From contig DHOR01000038.1 in the NCBI GenBank assembly GCA_002409995.1, positions 962 to 58,573 on the forward strand: a stretch of 57,612 nucleotides of DNA, in the 5' to 3' direction. The position numbers and the translations under genes are program-made. Below, in pieces: positions 32,869 through 41,449 of the stretch; within the stretch, counting starts at the first letter, position 1, and every line of letters begins with the position of its first letter. The notes under the pieces were generated by a model that searched no databases, was not told the origin of the DNA, and saw only the letters and a program-made list of their open reading frames with translations. This DNA is from Hungatella sp. UBA5385. GTDB taxonomy: Bacteria > Bacillota > Clostridia > Lachnospirales > Lachnospiraceae.

Positions 32869-33507
32869 TCAATTAGCAACCTGGACCATGGAATGTCTTA
32901 CCACTGTGTCCCGATACATATAGCCCTTTAATAGCTCCTGCGCAATGATATTCTCACCCAGAGACTCATCTTCTATATGCATCACTGCATTATGGAAGTT
33001 GGGATCAAATGGCTGCCCCACTGCTTCTATAGGCTTAACGCCTGCTTCTTCCAGTGTTTTCATAAGCTGTTTATATATCATCTCCATTCCCTCTGCAAAG
33101 GGTGAACCCTTGTCATCATCGGAAATGGTTGCAAGACCTCTCTCAAAATTGTCCACAACCGGCAGGATCTTCTCTATAATATCCCTTGCGCCGATCTCGA
33201 ACATTGCTGATTTTTCTTTTTCTGTTCTCTTCCGGAAATTATCGAACTCCGCCATACTTCGCTGAAGGCGTTCTGTCAGTTCTTCGATCTTTACATCCTT
33301 TGGATCTTTTTTATCCTTTTTCTTACCGAAGAAACCCTTTTTCTCTGTTTCAGATTCAGTTTTGGATTCTTCCTCCTCAGGATTACTGTCGCAGATCGCT
33401 TCCTCCGCCTCTGCTTCTTTTATCGCTGTTTCAACGTCACTGATGTCTTCTGCTCTTAAAGCCTCCTGTGCCATCTGCTCGTCTACTTTGATGTCTTCAC
33501 TGCTCAA
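32869..33507 (-). CDS. grpE: Nucleotide exchange factor GrpE
   Basis: Releases ADP from DnaK. 212 residues: an acidic, disordered N-terminus (about 1-75), a long coiled coil (LTERLQRSMAEFDNFRKRTEKE region), then the beta-domain with GVKPIEAVGQPFDPNFHNAV. The start is TTG at 33507 with AAGGG about 9 bases upstream; the next in-frame ATG (residue 12) lacks a ribosome binding site. It follows hrcA by 11 bases. Confidence 0.95.
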   Translation of the reverse strand: MSSEDIKVDEQMAQEALRAEDISDVETAIKEAEAEEAICDSNPEEEESKTESETEKKGFFGKKKDKKDPKDVKIEELTERLQRSMAEFDNFRKRTEKEKSAMFEIGARDIIEKILPVVDNFERGLATISDDDKGSPFAEGMEMIYKQLMKTLEEAGVKPIEAVGQPFDPNFHNAVMHIEDESLGENIIAQELLKGYMYRDTVVRHSMVQVAN

Positions 33508-33518
33508 TGTTAAATCCC

Positions 33519-34568
33519 TTACCTTTCATCATTTTTCAGAATTAAGTCCAACTGCATCATCAGATTCTTCAGTGTTCCTAATACTTTTTCATAATCCATT
33601 CGTTTGGGTCCAATGACTCCTATGGTTCCCCGCAGCCCTTCACCAAGCTGATAATTGGCTGTTACAATGCTGCAGTCCTTCATAGTCTGAACCGGTGCCT
33701 CGTCTCCGATATAAACTTGGATTCCTGAATCACTTTCGGAATTATTCACATCAGCCACTAATTCCTGAAGGAGTTCCTTCTGCTCCAATGTTCCGATGAG
33801 ACGGCTGGCATTCTCTCCATCGCTAAGCTCCGGATATTTGAAAATATTGGTAGCGCCGCTGGTATAGATCTGAAGATCCTCGTTATCTGCACGAATGGCT
33901 TCCGCCACCTCATTCAGAACTTTGTCTACCACCTCGCTGTGAATTCCCGCCTGAACCTTCATTCTGCTGATTACATCCAGATTGATCTGCTCCATAGTAA
34001 GTCCGTTTAAGGAGTTATTAAGGAGGATATTAAGATTCAGAAGCCCTTCATCGCTAAGCTGTGTACTGACTGGAATCATGGTATTCTTAATAATGTTACC
34101 TTCCATCACAATCACTACCAGAAGCTTTTCTTCGTCAATTTTAGAAAGCTGGATAAACTTCAGCTTATTCCTGTGAAATTGAGGTGCACTGATCATTGTA
34201 GCATAATTGGTGTTCTGTGCCAGAAGCTTAGCCATCTGTTTCAGCAGAAGCTCCACACGGTCTACCCGCTTAAGCATTAAATCCTTAAATTCAGTAACCT
34301 CATCTTCCTTTTCCTGTAAAATCCGATCAACATAGAACCGGTATCCCTTATCAGAAGGAATACGTCCGGCTGATGTATGAGGCTGCATAATATAACCCAG
34401 CTCCTCCAGATCAGACATCTCATTCCGGATAGTGGCTGAGCTTAAATGCAAATCAGTATATTTTGAAATGGTTCTGGAACCAACAGGCTCACCAGTTTCT
34501 AAGTATGTTTTAATGATAGCCTTTAATATGGTGACTTTTCGGTCACCCAACTGATCCTTATTACTCAA
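33519..34568 (-). CDS. hrcA: Heat-inducible repressor HrcA
   Basis: 349 residues. It binds CIRCE and represses its own operon, with activity dependent on GroEL (known for Bacillus). The N-terminal winged helix has EPVGSRTISKYTDLHLSSATIRNEM and LGYIMQPHTSAGRIPSDKGYRFYV. TTG at 34568 is taken as the start, with AGGAAG about 9 bases upstream; no in-frame ATG fits. First gene of hrcA-grpE-dnaK-dnaJ, with a perfect CIRCE 31 bases upstream. Confidence 0.96.
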   Translation of the reverse strand: MSNKDQLGDRKVTILKAIIKTYLETGEPVGSRTISKYTDLHLSSATIRNEMSDLEELGYIMQPHTSAGRIPSDKGYRFYVDRILQEKEDEVTEFKDLMLKRVDRVELLLKQMAKLLAQNTNYATMISAPQFHRNKLKFIQLSKIDEEKLLVVIVMEGNIIKNTMIPVSTQLSDEGLLNLNILLNNSLNGLTMEQINLDVISRMKVQAGIHSEVVDKVLNEVAEAIRADNEDLQIYTSGATNIFKYPELSDGENASRLIGTLEQKELLQELVADVNNSESDSGIQVYIGDEAPVQTMKDCSIVTANYQLGEGLRGTIGVIGPKRMDYEKVLGTLKNLMMQLDLILKNDER

Positions 34569-34599
34569 TCTGCCACACTTCCTTTCCGAGTATCATTTG

Positions 34600-34626
34600 T
34601 TAGCACTCAACACTTAGGAGTGCTAA
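34600..34626. promoter_or_regulatory. CIRCE operator of the hrcA operon
   Basis: Perfect inverted repeat TTAGCACTC-N9-GAGTGCTAA, the HrcA-binding site. It lies between the promoter -10 box and the hrcA start codon, so it would be in the 5' end of the transcript. Confidence 0.98.
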
Positions 34627-34640
34627 TACCTACATTTCAT

Positions 34641-34669
34641 AATATATTCTCTTTTTCTCCTTTTGTCAA
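34641..34669 (-). promoter_or_regulatory. Sigma-A promoter of the hrcA operon
   Basis: Minus-strand perfect TTGACA (34664-34669), 17-base spacer, TATATT (34641-34646), directly upstream of CIRCE. Confidence 0.85.
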
Positions 34670-34747
34670 TACATTATGTTGAAAATTTTTGTGAACTTTC
34701 TAAGGATTCTATTAAGATTTGGATTTTTTATCGAAGATTTATCTAAT

Positions 34748-34764
34748 TGTTACAAACCTGTTGA
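34748..34764 (+). promoter_or_regulatory. WalR-like box upstream of the first 3D-domain gene
   Basis: Direct repeat TGTTAC-N5-TGTTGA, close to the WalR/YycF consensus TGTWAH-N5-TGTWAH, ending 10 bases upstream of the -35 box. Bacillus yocH, which encodes a related 3D-domain hydrolase, is a WalR target. Confidence 0.5.
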
Positions 34765-34774
34765 CATAACTAAC

Positions 34775-34802
34775 TTGACATTTAACAAATCTGTAATATA
34801 AT
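34775..34802 (+). promoter_or_regulatory. Sigma-A promoter of the first 3D-domain gene
   Basis: TTGACA (34775-34780), 16-base spacer, TATAAT (34797-34802), with about 70 bases of leader before the ATG. Confidence 0.8.
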
Positions 34803-34878
34803 GGGAATGATAGATCACAAACGCTCTTTCCAATCAGATTTATCCATTGGTCCAGAGCAATTTATTGCGAGGTAAATC

Positions 34879-35673
34879 ATGAAAAAAATATCAAGGCATA
34901 AACTGCTGACGATGATCCTGACCCTTGTAGGTTCCGCAATGCTGTCTATGACTGCTATGGCTGACGAGACTACAGGCGCTCTCACTTCTGCGGATGACTC
35001 CGGTATCAGAGGCTGGGCATGGAATAAGGGATCTTACGACGAAACAGTTGATGTGGAATTACACATTTATAAGGATAATTCCAAAGACACTGTAAAGGTT
35101 ATCACAGTTCCGGCCAACAGCTACAACGCTGATGTAAGCAAGTCCATTGGCGACGGCTATCATGCATTTGAAAGCAAGGTTAACTGGTCTGAGCTTGGCG
35201 GCACTTCCTATAAGATAGAAGCATACGCCATTGCCGGAGAAGAGAAAACTCTTCTTCCTGATCCAATTGAATATAAGCCAACCAGCTCTTTTTCTTCAGA
35301 GAAGTCCGGCAAACGGGATGTCTCAGGAGGACCAGGTGTTGTTAAAAAAGAAGTAAAAACTGAAGAACCCGTTTATACCAAGGGAGAATCTCTGGGAATC
35401 TTCACAACTACTGCTTACTGTAACTGCAGCAAGTGTTCCGGGGGTCATGGACTTACCTATTCCGGCACAGTACCCCAGGCAGATCATACATTATCCGCCG
35501 ATTTATCCGTATTCCCTCTGGGAACCAAGGTTATGATCGATGGAATCGTGTACACTGTAGAGGACAGAGGAAGCGGAGTCAATGGTAATAAAGTTGATAT
35601 TTACTTTGCCACTCATGAAGAAGCACTGAAGTATGGCACCAAATCAAGAGAAGTATACGCAGTAGCAGAATAA
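34879..35673 (+). CDS. Secreted 3D-domain protein (YocH-like), copy 1
   Basis: 264 residues. A signal peptide (about 1-28, ending SMTAMA) precedes a beta-type domain with GIRGWAWNKG and a spacer (about 130-175). A C-terminal 3D domain follows: DHTLSADLSVFPLGTKVMI, VEDRGSGVNGNKVDIYF, with the three conserved aspartates of MltA-like peptidoglycan lytic transglycosylases. A CxC/CxxC cluster (AYCNCSKC) precedes it. Family members cleave or bind peptidoglycan outside the membrane. GAGG precedes the ATG. It has its own promoter, WalR-like box and terminator, and a paralogue follows 250 bases downstream. Confidence 0.88.
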   Translation: MKKISRHKLLTMILTLVGSAMLSMTAMADETTGALTSADDSGIRGWAWNKGSYDETVDVELHIYKDNSKDTVKVITVPANSYNADVSKSIGDGYHAFESKVNWSELGGTSYKIEAYAIAGEEKTLLPDPIEYKPTSSFSSEKSGKRDVSGGPGVVKKEVKTEEPVYTKGESLGIFTTTAYCNCSKCSGGHGLTYSGTVPQADHTLSADLSVFPLGTKVMIDGIVYTVEDRGSGVNGNKVDIYFATHEEALKYGTKSREVYAVAE

Positions 35674-35690
35674 CTGAATATGGAATCCTT

Positions 35691-35737
35691 AACAGCATCG
35701 GAGCCCGGAAGGATCACGATGCTGTTCTTAATTTTGT
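35691..35737 (+). terminator. Terminator of the first 3D-domain gene
   Basis: Perfect 10-base stem AACAGCATCG/CGATGCTGTT (35691-35700 and 35717-35726) followed by CTTAATTTTG; a moderate T tract. Confidence 0.7.
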
Positions 35738-35812
35738 AACATTTTAACTCCTGTTTTTCTCCATAAAACAGCAATCAGCCCTGTCTTTTGAATTTCTTTT
35801 TTATAAAATCCC

Positions 35813-35840
35813 TTGACATTTCTGGAAATTTATGTAAAAT
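35813..35840 (+). promoter_or_regulatory. Candidate promoter of the second 3D-domain gene
   Basis: TTGACA (35813-35818), 16-base spacer, TAAAAT (35835-35840). A second possible -10 (TATAAT, 35882-35887) lies closer to the gene, with the WalR-like box in its -35 region, so the true start of transcription is uncertain. Confidence 0.55.
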
Positions 35841-35857
35841 AGGTACTCGTACTCATT

Positions 35858-35874
35858 TATTACAAAACTGTTAC
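35858..35874 (+). promoter_or_regulatory. WalR-like box upstream of the second 3D-domain gene
   Basis: TATTAC-N5-TGTTAC with the same half-site spacing as the box at 34748-34764; the two regions share TTACAAA-C-TGTT around it. If the TATAAT at 35882-35887 is used, the box sits in the -35 region as expected for an activator. Confidence 0.45.
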
Positions 35875-35925
35875 ATATATTTATAATATATTAAATCTTA
35901 TTACAGTTTGTAAAAGAAAGGAAGT

Positions 35926-36672
35926 ATGAATACAATGATGCAATTAAAACGAACACACTGGTTCTTTGGAACCTTACTTATGATGGTCATGGTGCTCTGC
36001 CGTACAATGACAGCTTACGCAGCGGAGGGTACAGGGATTATTGATACTGTAGACAGCCAGAATGTAAGAGGCTGGGCATGGAGCAACTCTGATCCGGCAG
36101 CTTCCGTTGATGTGCGGGTGGTTGTTACCAACCAGTCTTCCGGCCAGACAGTTTCTGAATACACTGCCCTTGCCAATAGCTACCGCTCTGACTTAGCCTA
36201 CAGAGGAACAGGCAATTATGGTTTTCAGATCAACGTTCCATGGGATACCTATGAAGACGGTACTTACCGGGTTGATGTCTATGCAGGCAGTCAGAAGCTT
36301 AACGGTTCCAGAATTTACAATACAAACGAAGGCACAGCAACATCTGCTGCTGCATCTGCTGCGTCTGTAACAGCTGGTAATGTCCGTTCTCTGGGAGTTT
36401 TTAAGACTACAGGCTATTGTCCATGTTATGGCTGTTCTGAAGGCTGGGGACGCCGTACCAGCACAGGAGCTATTGCAGCTTCTAATCACACCATTGCTGT
36501 TGACCCCAGAGTCATTCCCTATGGAAGCAAGGTAATGATCAACGGAGTTGTTTATACAGCAGAAGACAGAGGCGGCGGAGTTAAAGGAAATCATATTGAT
36601 ATCTTCTTTGATACACATGGAGAAACAAGGAGCTGGGGAAAACGCAATGTAGAGGTTTTCCTGGTTCAGTAA
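35926..36672 (+). CDS. Secreted 3D-domain protein (YocH-like), copy 2
   Basis: 248 residues and a tandem paralogue of the preceding gene: signal peptide (about 1-32, ending AYAA), the same NVRGWAWSN-type N-terminal domain, an Ala/Ser-rich linker (about 138-150), a cysteine cluster YCPCYGC, and the 3D domain NHTIAVDPRVIPYGSKVMI and AEDRGGGVKGNHIDIFF. The three aspartates are kept. Start codons at 35926, 35935 and 35938 are possible; AAAGGAAG is close to the first. A convergent bidirectional terminator separates it from hemW. Probably a cell-wall remodelling enzyme expressed with copy 1. Confidence 0.88.
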   Translation: MNTMMQLKRTHWFFGTLLMMVMVLCRTMTAYAAEGTGIIDTVDSQNVRGWAWSNSDPAASVDVRVVVTNQSSGQTVSEYTALANSYRSDLAYRGTGNYGFQINVPWDTYEDGTYRVDVYAGSQKLNGSRIYNTNEGTATSAAASAASVTAGNVRSLGVFKTTGYCPCYGCSEGWGRRTSTGAIAASNHTIAVDPRVIPYGSKVMINGVVYTAEDRGGGVKGNHIDIFFDTHGETRSWGKRNVEVFLVQ

Positions 36673-36688
36673 AATTGCACTGAATAGC

Positions 36689-36732
36689 AAAGGAGCATTA
36701 AATCTGTGCAATCCACAGATTAATGCTCCTTT
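36689..36732. terminator. Bidirectional terminator between the 3D gene and hemW
   Basis: A stem of about 19 base pairs with one bulged A (36689-36708 with 36714-36732; AAAGGAGCATTAA arms), flanked by A and T runs. It serves both convergent genes. Confidence 0.9.
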
Positions 36733-36742
36733 AATTCTTTTA

Positions 36743-37960
36743 TTAGTTCAGCAAAAACTTACTCATCACATAATTGCTTAAATCAATGCCTCTTTCTGTA
36801 AGACGATAATAACCACTGACATATTCCAGCAGTCCGTCTGCAGCCAGCTGATCTAGAATACTTCCATATACACTTCGAATACTCTGCCCGAATCTTGTGA
36901 TAAAGCCAAGAGCTGAAACACCTCTCATTAACCGAAGCCCCAGAAACATATACTCTTCCATTCTCTCTTCTCTTGTGAGAGTTTCAAATTCCTGTCTCAA
37001 GCACTTCTGAAAATCCTCTTCCTGATCCAGATGAGCTGTTGTATACTCTCTAAAATCAGGAGTGTTGTGAAAACGGCATCCATCTATATAAGAAGACGAT
37101 CCCAGCCCAAGTCCCAGATACTCTGTTCCTGTCCAGTAGCCGATGTTATGGGCACATTCAAAACCAGGTCTGGAATAATTGGATATTTCGTAACGTTCAT
37201 ATCCCTGTTCTGCCAGCAATGTCTGTGTTAAATAGTACATCTCCCGCTCTGTATCCTCATCAGGAAGTTCAGGAAGGGCCATAAGCCGTCTTCTCTCTTC
37301 TGAGGTCAGGCAGTCATCACTAAGCTCCACATGAGCGCCATAGCGGTCGTAGTAAGGGGTTCCCTCTTCTACAATAAGGCTGTAAGCAGAGATGTGCTCC
37401 GGTTTCAGCATAGTCACTTTTTTTAAAGTATTTTTCCAGGAATCCAGAGTCTGACCGGGAATGGCTGAGATTAAGTCCACATTTACATTGGAAAATCCAG
37501 CCATACGAACTCTCTGATAGGTTTTCAAAAACTCATCAAAGGTATGGATTCTTCCCAGATAACCAAGCTCTGTATCATCTGCTGACTGTAAGCCCAGACT
37601 GATCCGGTTGATTCCTGCTGCTCTGTAGTCCTTTAAACTGTCAAGCTTCACTGTTCCCGGATTAGCCTCCATGGTAATCTCAGCCTCCGGCGAAATGGTG
37701 AAACTGCCCTTTAAAGTCTCCATAAGCTCCAAAATATCAGATGCACTTAATATAGAAGGAGTCCCTCCCCCTATAAAAATGCTGACCACTTGATATTCGC
37801 TGCAGGAAGCTGCCTGCAGTCTGATTTCCTCTCCCAATTGCTCCATATATTCCCGCTGCATCTGCACATTTCCCGGAAATGAGAGGAAATCGCAGTAAGC
37901 GCATTTCTTTGCGCAAAAGGGAATATGGATATAAAGCTCTAATTTCTTTTTATTCATCAT
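36743..37960 (-). CDS. hemW: Radical SAM heme chaperone HemW
   Basis: 405 residues. HemW binds heme and inserts it into proteins; older annotation is oxygen-independent coproporphyrinogen oxidase. The radical SAM motif C16-x3-C20-x2-C23 lies in FCAKKCAYCDF. SIFIGGGTPS, EANPGTV and ISLGLQSAD follow. The C-terminal domain is complete. Its start overlaps the last 11 bases of lepA. Conserved lepA-hemW-hrcA order, here interrupted by the two 3D-domain genes. Confidence 0.93.
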   Translation of the reverse strand: MMNKKKLELYIHIPFCAKKCAYCDFLSFPGNVQMQREYMEQLGEEIRLQAASCSEYQVVSIFIGGGTPSILSASDILELMETLKGSFTISPEAEITMEANPGTVKLDSLKDYRAAGINRISLGLQSADDTELGYLGRIHTFDEFLKTYQRVRMAGFSNVNVDLISAIPGQTLDSWKNTLKKVTMLKPEHISAYSLIVEEGTPYYDRYGAHVELSDDCLTSEERRRLMALPELPDEDTEREMYYLTQTLLAEQGYERYEISNYSRPGFECAHNIGYWTGTEYLGLGLGSSSYIDGCRFHNTPDFREYTTAHLDQEEDFQKCLRQEFETLTREERMEEYMFLGLRLMRGVSALGFITRFGQSIRSVYGSILDQLAADGLLEYVSGYYRLTERGIDLSNYVMSKFLLN

Positions 37961-39764
37961 CTAATTTCAGTACGCTCATAAATGCCTTCTGTGGAATCTC
38001 TACGTTGCCCACCTGGCGCATACGTTTCTTACCTTCCTTCTGCTTCTCAAGAAGTTTTTTCTTACGGCTGATGTCACCGCCATAGCATTTGGCAAGAACG
38101 TCCTTTCTCATTGCCTTCACTGTTTCACGGGCAATGATCTTGCCGCCAATGGCTGCCTGAATGGGAACTTCAAATAAATGTCTCGGAATCTCATTCTTTA
38201 ACTTTTCACACATTCTCCGTCCTCTGTCATAAGCAGATTCTGCATGAACGATAAAGGAAAGAGCATCCACCTCTTCCTTATTCACAAGGATGTCCAGCTT
38301 CACCAGCTCAGACCGCTCATATCCCTTCATCTCATAATCAAAGGAAGCGTATCCTCTGGACCGTGACTTTAATGCATCAAAGAAATCATATATAATTTCA
38401 TTCAATGGAAGCTCATATTTTAAAAGTGCTCTTGTTTCCTCCATATATTCCATTCCAAGATAAACACCACGGCGCTCCTGGCAAAGAGCCATAATAGAAC
38501 CCACAAATTCTGTAGTAACCATGATCTCAGCGCTTACAATAGGTTCTTCCATATACTCAATCTCTGACGGATCAGGAAGGTTGGAAGGATTGGTCAGTTT
38601 AATCTTCGTTCCATCTTTTTTGTATACATGATACACAACGCTGGGGGCGGTAGTAACCAGATCCAGGTTATACTCTCTCTCCAAACGCTCCTCAATGACT
38701 TCCAGATGAAGAAGTCCCAGGAAACCGCATCGGTATCCAAATCCAAGGGCAAGTGATGTCTCAGGTTCAAAGAACAGAGAGGCATCATTGAGCTGAAGCT
38801 TCTCCAGCGCTTCCCGAAGATCATTGTATCTGGCCCCATCTGAAGGATAAAGACCGCAGTAAACCATAGGTGTTACCTTCTTATATCCTGGAAGTGCTGT
38901 TTTACATGGATTGGCTGCATCTGTGATGGTGTCACCTACTGCAGTATCCTTCACATTTTTAATGCTTGCAGTGATATAACCTACCATACCTGCACTTAAG
39001 CTGTCACAGGGGATAAACTGGCCTGCGCCAAAATATCCAACCTCTACCACTTCTTCCACAGCACCTGTAGCCATCATGCGGATCTTCATGCCCTTTTTTA
39101 CAGTTCCCTCTTTGATTCTGCAGAATACAATCACCCCTTTATAGGAATCATAAAGTGAATCGAATATAAGAGCCTGAAGAGGTGCCTGGGGATTTCCGTC
39201 AGGAGCAGGTATCTTCTCCACAATTGCATCTAATACAGCCTCAATGTTAATTCCTGTCTTAGCGGATATTCTGGGGGCATCATGAGCTTCAATACCGATA
39301 ACGTCTTCAATCTCATTAACCACCCTTTCTGGGTCTGCACTGGGAAGATCAATCTTATTCAGTACAGGGAACACATCAAGGTCATGATCTAAGGCAAGAT
39401 ACACGTTAGCCAGTGTCTGTGCCTCAATTCCCTGGGATGAGTCCACCACCAGAATGGCGCCATCACAGGCAGCCAGACTTCTGGAAACCTCATAGTTAAA
39501 ATCCACATGTCCCGGAGTGTCTATCATGTTAAAAACATATTCTTCCCCATTGGGTGCTTTATAGACAGTTCTTACTGTCTGTGCCTTAATCGTAATGCCC
39601 CTCTCACGTTCCAAATCCATATTATCCAGAACCTGGGCCTGCATCTCACGGCTGGTCAACAGCCCTGTCTTCTCTATGATCCTGTCTGCAAGGGTTGACT
39701 TTCCATGATCAATATGGGCAATAATGCAAAAATTACGTATCTTACTCTGGTCAACAGTTGCCAT
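37950..39764 (-). CDS. lepA: Elongation factor 4 (LepA)
   Basis: 604 residues. A ribosome-associated translational GTPase thought to act in back-translocation or 30S assembly. The G domain has AHIDHGKST (16-24), DTPGHVDF and NKIDLPSAD. EF-G-like domains II, III and V follow, then the LepA-specific C-terminal domain starting around residue 480. AGAGGA precedes the ATG. It overlaps hemW and follows spoIIP by 108 bases. Confidence 0.97.
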   Translation of the reverse strand: MATVDQSKIRNFCIIAHIDHGKSTLADRIIEKTGLLTSREMQAQVLDNMDLERERGITIKAQTVRTVYKAPNGEEYVFNMIDTPGHVDFNYEVSRSLAACDGAILVVDSSQGIEAQTLANVYLALDHDLDVFPVLNKIDLPSADPERVVNEIEDVIGIEAHDAPRISAKTGINIEAVLDAIVEKIPAPDGNPQAPLQALIFDSLYDSYKGVIVFCRIKEGTVKKGMKIRMMATGAVEEVVEVGYFGAGQFIPCDSLSAGMVGYITASIKNVKDTAVGDTITDAANPCKTALPGYKKVTPMVYCGLYPSDGARYNDLREALEKLQLNDASLFFEPETSLALGFGYRCGFLGLLHLEVIEERLEREYNLDLVTTAPSVVYHVYKKDGTKIKLTNPSNLPDPSEIEYMEEPIVSAEIMVTTEFVGSIMALCQERRGVYLGMEYMEETRALLKYELPLNEIIYDFFDALKSRSRGYASFDYEMKGYERSELVKLDILVNKEEVDALSFIVHAESAYDRGRRMCEKLKNEIPRHLFEVPIQAAIGGKIIARETVKAMRKDVLAKCYGGDISRKKKLLEKQKEGKKRMRQVGNVEIPQKAFMSVLKLDDE

Positions 39765-39872
39765 ATAGTTTATTCCTCTTTTCCGTTGTTACGCGCTAAG
39801 TTTTTGCCCCTTTTATTAAAAATTGCAAAAACCGCCACAATTATATGATATCCTTAAAAATATACCATTTTT

Positions 39873-41378
39873 TTAATTCCCTTGCAACACCATATCCAAA
39901 ACTTCTGCAAGAGGTTCCATCGCATTTAAGGCTTCCTGATATGTATTTGTCTGGGCTCCTACCTCCACCAATGCAGATCTTGGTCTTAAATGAAGGTTAT
40001 ACCTAAGACCTTTTAAATAGATTTTCCTTGTTAAATTGGGAAAATAAGCATCTGCATCCAGCTGAAGCTGAAAGCTGAAGGCAAGATTCTTTTCCTTATA
40101 GGGATTGGATAGATATTCAATGGGCCCCTCAGGAGTCTGGCTGATTCCGTTAAAGAACATAATGGGGGCTGTGGGTTTACCATTGACATCATTGACCATA
40201 TGAAGCTTTTCATTGACTCCGTCCCTGTGAAGGTCTAAAACCACCTCTATAGAGGGATTTTTCTGGAGAATATCTGTAATTCCATCAAGAGCATAGCTAT
40301 ATGCTTTATTTCGATCCAATTTTCCGTTTCTGAAATCGTAAACAGAGGTATCGTGAATCACCGAATACCCCTTGGCTGTCAATAGCTCTGTTAAGTAATT
40401 CCCCATTCCCACAACAGTGGCCCCCTGATTATCAGGGCCATAGTCTGCAAATGTTTCCTGAGAATGAGTATGGTATATGAGAATCTGCGGTTTTTCATTG
40501 GTTCCCTCTAATGTGAAATCCTCTGCAAGAAACTGTTCTGCATTCATCAGACTTCTTCCTGCAGTTGTAGAGGTATGAACACTGTAGAAATGCTTCATAA
40601 GATAATCATAGTCTGCCAGCTGCTCTATCCTGTAGATTTTCCCGGTCACAGGCCAAAAGGTGTTTTCTGCGCTGATCATGGAGGTATCCTTCTGAGCTGT
40701 AGTTATATGAATGGGCAGTGCTCCTGTTCCGGCTGTATTGCCTGCCATTGCAGGTAATCCGCCAGGTTCGCCGGGACTATTGATACCACTGCTTCCATTG
40801 ATACCGTCTTCTCCACTGATTCCGCCTGTTCCACTTATGCCGTCTGCTTCATTTGCTCCTTCATTTGCTATCTGCCCATCTGTTAAAACAGAACCGCTTC
40901 CAGCCATAGCTCCGGGATTGCCGCTGCCATCTTCGCCGCTTTCCTCTCCGCCGTCATACATGAGAAACTGATGTTCTTCATAAAAGCGTCCATTATCTAT
41001 ATAACTTTGAAACGCAGGATCAGCCTCTTCATATAGAAGAGCTGCCTGCTTATCATTTCCAAAAAACCGGTATATAGGAGACCCGCCAAATAACAGGCCG
41101 CTTAAGAAGCTGCCAAAGGACTCCTCCTTTTGTTTCTTCTCCTCCTGTGAATCAGAGCTGCCCTTCTCCTGCCAGGAAACCGAAGGATAGTAAGTCCCCC
41201 AAATACCGGAAATTCTCTTTACCGTGCAGTCTGCAAGCCATGCCGCAGCTGCGTGTTTATCTATGCCTTTCCCAGTCTGTACAATGCCTTTGGCAGACAG
41301 AAGAACGATCAGTATTATTCCGATTACAATCATCATACGTCTTATAATCCCATAAATCCTCCCGTCCTTCTGCTCCAT
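39873..41378 (-). CDS. spoIIP: Stage II sporulation protein P (SpoIIP)
   Basis: 501 residues. Part of the SpoIIDMP engulfment complex: an amidase and endopeptidase that thins septal peptidoglycan. One N-terminal membrane segment (about 12-30) and a C-terminal catalytic domain with ILIYHTHSQETF, VLDLHRDG and the late LVEVGAQTNT motif. It is longer than Bacillus SpoIIP (about 400), mainly through a low-complexity Gly/Ser/Asn/Glu linker (about residues 145-215) with repeated short INGSSGIN-like units. It follows gpr, as in the ancestral order. Confidence 0.95.
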   Translation of the reverse strand: MEQKDGRIYGIIRRMMIVIGIILIVLLSAKGIVQTGKGIDKHAAAAWLADCTVKRISGIWGTYYPSVSWQEKGSSDSQEEKKQKEESFGSFLSGLLFGGSPIYRFFGNDKQAALLYEEADPAFQSYIDNGRFYEEHQFLMYDGGEESGEDGSGNPGAMAGSGSVLTDGQIANEGANEADGISGTGGISGEDGINGSSGINSPGEPGGLPAMAGNTAGTGALPIHITTAQKDTSMISAENTFWPVTGKIYRIEQLADYDYLMKHFYSVHTSTTAGRSLMNAEQFLAEDFTLEGTNEKPQILIYHTHSQETFADYGPDNQGATVVGMGNYLTELLTAKGYSVIHDTSVYDFRNGKLDRNKAYSYALDGITDILQKNPSIEVVLDLHRDGVNEKLHMVNDVNGKPTAPIMFFNGISQTPEGPIEYLSNPYKEKNLAFSFQLQLDADAYFPNLTRKIYLKGLRYNLHLRPRSALVEVGAQTNTYQEALNAMEPLAEVLDMVLQGN

Positions 41379-41449
41379 AGATCACTCCACCTTATAGCTG
41401 TTTCTGCAAAATCCCTTAATTCTATCCTATGCAAAGAGCCTGTCATTTA

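Noticed and set aside
32697..32879. Minus-strand 60-codon frame across the grpE-dnaK repeats
   Set aside because: No ribosome binding site and an Arg/Ser-rich translation generated by the repeats; it also overlaps the grpE end.
36193..36711. Minus-strand 172-codon frame
   Set aside because: Antisense to the second 3D-domain gene, which has a signal peptide and complete domain on the plus strand.
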